Origin: Hymenolepis diminuta
Lineage: Eukaryota > Platyhelminthes > Cestoda > Cyclophyllidea > Hymenolepididae
Length of the DNA: 64,000 nt
NCBI GenBank assembly: GCA_900708905.1
Contig: CAADRB010000014.1
Span: 1,273,348 to 1,337,347 of the forward strand
Direction of reading: 5' to 3'
This document shows, piece by piece, positions 61,692-64,000 of the stretch. Made by a program: the position numbers and the translations under genes. Position 1 is the first letter of the stretch. Every line of letters begins with the position of its first letter. Below the pieces are notes generated by a model, which did no database searches, was not told the origin of the DNA, and saw only the letters and a list, made by a program, of their open reading frames with translations.

Positions 61692-64000
61692 GTATGGATT
61701 CTTAATTCTCTTTATTTTCTTCCTCTTTGGAAATGTGTAATGTTAAATATTGCATAAGAACATCTGCTAAAGAGATATGTGTGAATGTAATAAAATATGC
61801 ATTTCGAAATTTTGTAAATCATTGGATCGTCTCACTTTTTCATGGAAGCCTTCACATTATTTTCCTAATCTTGTTAGAGGCTTTATTTGTACACTTTTGT
61901 AAAATCTTGTAAGAATATTAATTTTATACACATTCGGATACGAGTGATTGCCATTCTGATGAGTCTTTATTTACTAAATTATAATTTTGAGTATCTTTTT
62001 ACATTACCGTAAATGTTCGACCTTATAATTACATATTTAGACTTTAAACGATTTTGGTAATGTATTAGGAATTACTAAAAACCCAAAAAGAAAACGTCTT
62101 GACTAGATTGCTTCTCAGTATATTGTGTCAATCAAAACTCACGAGAAGTCTGTCGTACTCATGTCGTCGTGTCTTAAGTGGCTTTTATCACATCCGTTTG
62201 ACTCTGAGTACCCAGTTACCGCAGTCCTTACATCAACTATATTCGCTAAATCCTTCATTCTAACGGCCCATCAGTGTTTATTTGATTCCTAATGATTTAG
62301 CTTTGCAACCGCATTGACCCGTTTTATCATTTACGTAACGTATTATCCTTATACTTGTCTCCAGTACCAACTTTATCCTCAAATTTTTAATCAAAGAAGA
62401 TTGTGCAGGTGAGATCATTTCTCTCCTGAAAATCGACTTCCTAGCGCCTTAATCTTGACTATGGTTTGATGGCAAGAATTTGAAGAATAAGATTTGATGT
62501 GAAGTTGATGGAGCAAACAAAATAGGCATTTACGCATTCACCTCGGATTCACTGGATCGTTCAAATAGGAAAACCTATGGAGAGCTCAGATTGGACCACC
62601 AAAAAGTTATCTTCGTCATAATTGAACCAAATCTGCCAGTTTAGTGATTAAAACACAAAATGCTATACTGCTCATGTAGATAGAAGTAAGGAAGGGAGTT
62701 GGAAGTACATCAGGAATATATACATATGTATATATATATATATATATTTTTATCAAGCTAATTCAATTCCATATCTTAGGCATCGCGAAAGATTCAATTG
62801 TTATTTTCTAATTAAATTTTCGTCCATCAATTTCTTTTTTCAGTCACGCACTTGCATTACTTCCTTGGTCGCCTGATGCTGAAATAACCGGTCTCTGATC
62901 GATAAGAGTTCATATTAATTCTTAACGTGCCTAAAACGTGAATTGGGACAAACGGATAAGGTGTTTAATCTCTCTAAAGTACGTGCACACATATTTGTGC
63001 TCTTTTATACTCTGCGTCTGCAATATTTTTAGCTGTGATATATTTATAATCTCCTGTCCTTCTCTCTGACTACTACATAATCATGCTTAATCTAGAGCAG
63101 CAAAAAATATTCAGGTTTTTGAAAGGAGACTGAAAATGATCCTGGGAAGCAAAATTTAAAAATGTAGATATACACATGAGCCAAAGTTGAAATTGAAGAT
63201 ATGATTGAGGAACTCATGATTCCAAGTTATTTGTCTCAAAATTAGATTAATTATAAAAAAATCAAGGAGATTAATGACCTTCCTGCATAATCGGATGAAG
63301 AGCAAATTGCAGAATTCGTCAGCTCCAGTGAAATTGAAGAGGCAACATCAGTCCTTCAAACTTGAAATTAACGGCTAAGTGTTAAAATTAATGATTAACT
63401 GTTTCGAATTATTTAAAATGATTGTGTCTAGTCTATTATTTAGTCGTGCGAAAATTTACAGATTCGTTGAAAGATTTATTTTATGTGTCTATAATATTCT
63501 GGCCTGATCTTATTGCTTATTAACGATAATGCGACCTCTCATACGTAAAACTTATGAAGGCCACCATTTTATATGATCAGTTACGCAACGGATGTTCTTT
63601 CCATCCCTCTCTAAAAAAATTTCCAAATCATAACTAATTTTTATTTTAGTAATAAGTTCCCAAAGAGAAATATTATTCGGTAAAAGGTCAAGACAGAGAG
63701 CCAAGTGGGGCTGATGCGAAAACCAAACAAATTTTAGCTTGACCCAGGCATCGAAAATGTAATTTCTTTGCTCTAAGCGGACACTCTTCAAGGGAGCCCA
63801 CACAGATGTTCTAACTGAAAATTAAACTCTAGCTCTGTTATCAATCCCATTCATCACAGAGACACTATCATCAAGCAAGACATGGCGAAGAACCTTCCAG
63901 TTACCGTCAGCACTTAATGGGTATCTGATCAAATTGGTACATTTGATTCTACATTAAGCAATGTTCACTTCAGCTCCACGGACTAATGGAGGGGTAATCC
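61692..64000 (+). other. MYO18 intron 15, unfinished at the window edge
   Basis: No further myosin exon recognised; the IQ and coiled-coil exons must lie beyond 64000. An AT microsatellite occupies about 62716-62747. An acceptor-like cttttttcag at 62835-62844 leads into frames that close within about ten codons. A minus frame at 63552-63803 is unsupported. Confidence 0.5.
62716..62747. repeat. (AT)n microsatellite
   Basis: Mostly uninterrupted TA units with a tacatatg interruption on the left. Confidence 0.9.

Noticed and set aside
62845..62880. Possible next MYO18 exon after a ctttttcag acceptor
   Set aside because: All phases close within about ten codons and none continues myosin homology.

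Overview
The window is animal nuclear DNA from a draft assembly (a 40-N gap at 52629-52668 and a single N at 53011). AT-rich sequence, very short introns of 34-35 bp next to kilobase introns, and many diverged interspersed repeats suggest a flatworm, possibly a tapeworm or relative. That placement is inference. No rRNA, tRNA, CRISPR array or bacterial-style operon was seen.

Layout. (1) 905-5692, minus strand: the 3' two thirds of a telomerase reverse transcriptase (TERT) gene, rebuilt as 11 exons with compatible splice phases except at the first junction. It carries the RNA-binding domain, motifs T, 1/2, A, B', C, D and E, and the C-terminal extension. The N-terminal TEN domain was not found, and an in-frame TGA lies in the middle of the C-terminal extension. 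(2) 5693-12262: repeats, including one arm of each of two inverted-repeat pairs and three pairs of direct repeats with partners here or further right. (3) 12263-12469, plus: a 68-codon ORF with a PNRC/decapping-enhancer proline motif. (4) 12470-27258: mostly repeats plus one unidentified 126-codon ORF. (5) 27384-28379, minus: RTF2, a replication-termination/fork factor, in two exons. (6) 28759-61691, plus: a class XVIII unconventional myosin (MYO18), 15 exons and 1,084 codons visible, beginning 379 bp from the RTF2 start codon. It encodes a short N-terminus, a PDZ domain, an SH3-like fold and most of the motor, and runs off the right edge. Its introns hold a dead mariner/Tc1-type transposon (about 44014-45392), interspersed repeats and the assembly gap.

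The genes do not form a pathway: telomere maintenance, mRNA decapping, replication-fork control and actin/membrane scaffolding are separate jobs. The only arrangement that suggests shared control is the head-to-head RTF2/MYO18 pair. Nothing here is convincingly a new biological system. The strongest unusual signals are the TGA in TERT, the altered nucleotide-binding loops of the myosin, and a nearly identical 290-bp inverted-repeat pair that points to a recently active element.
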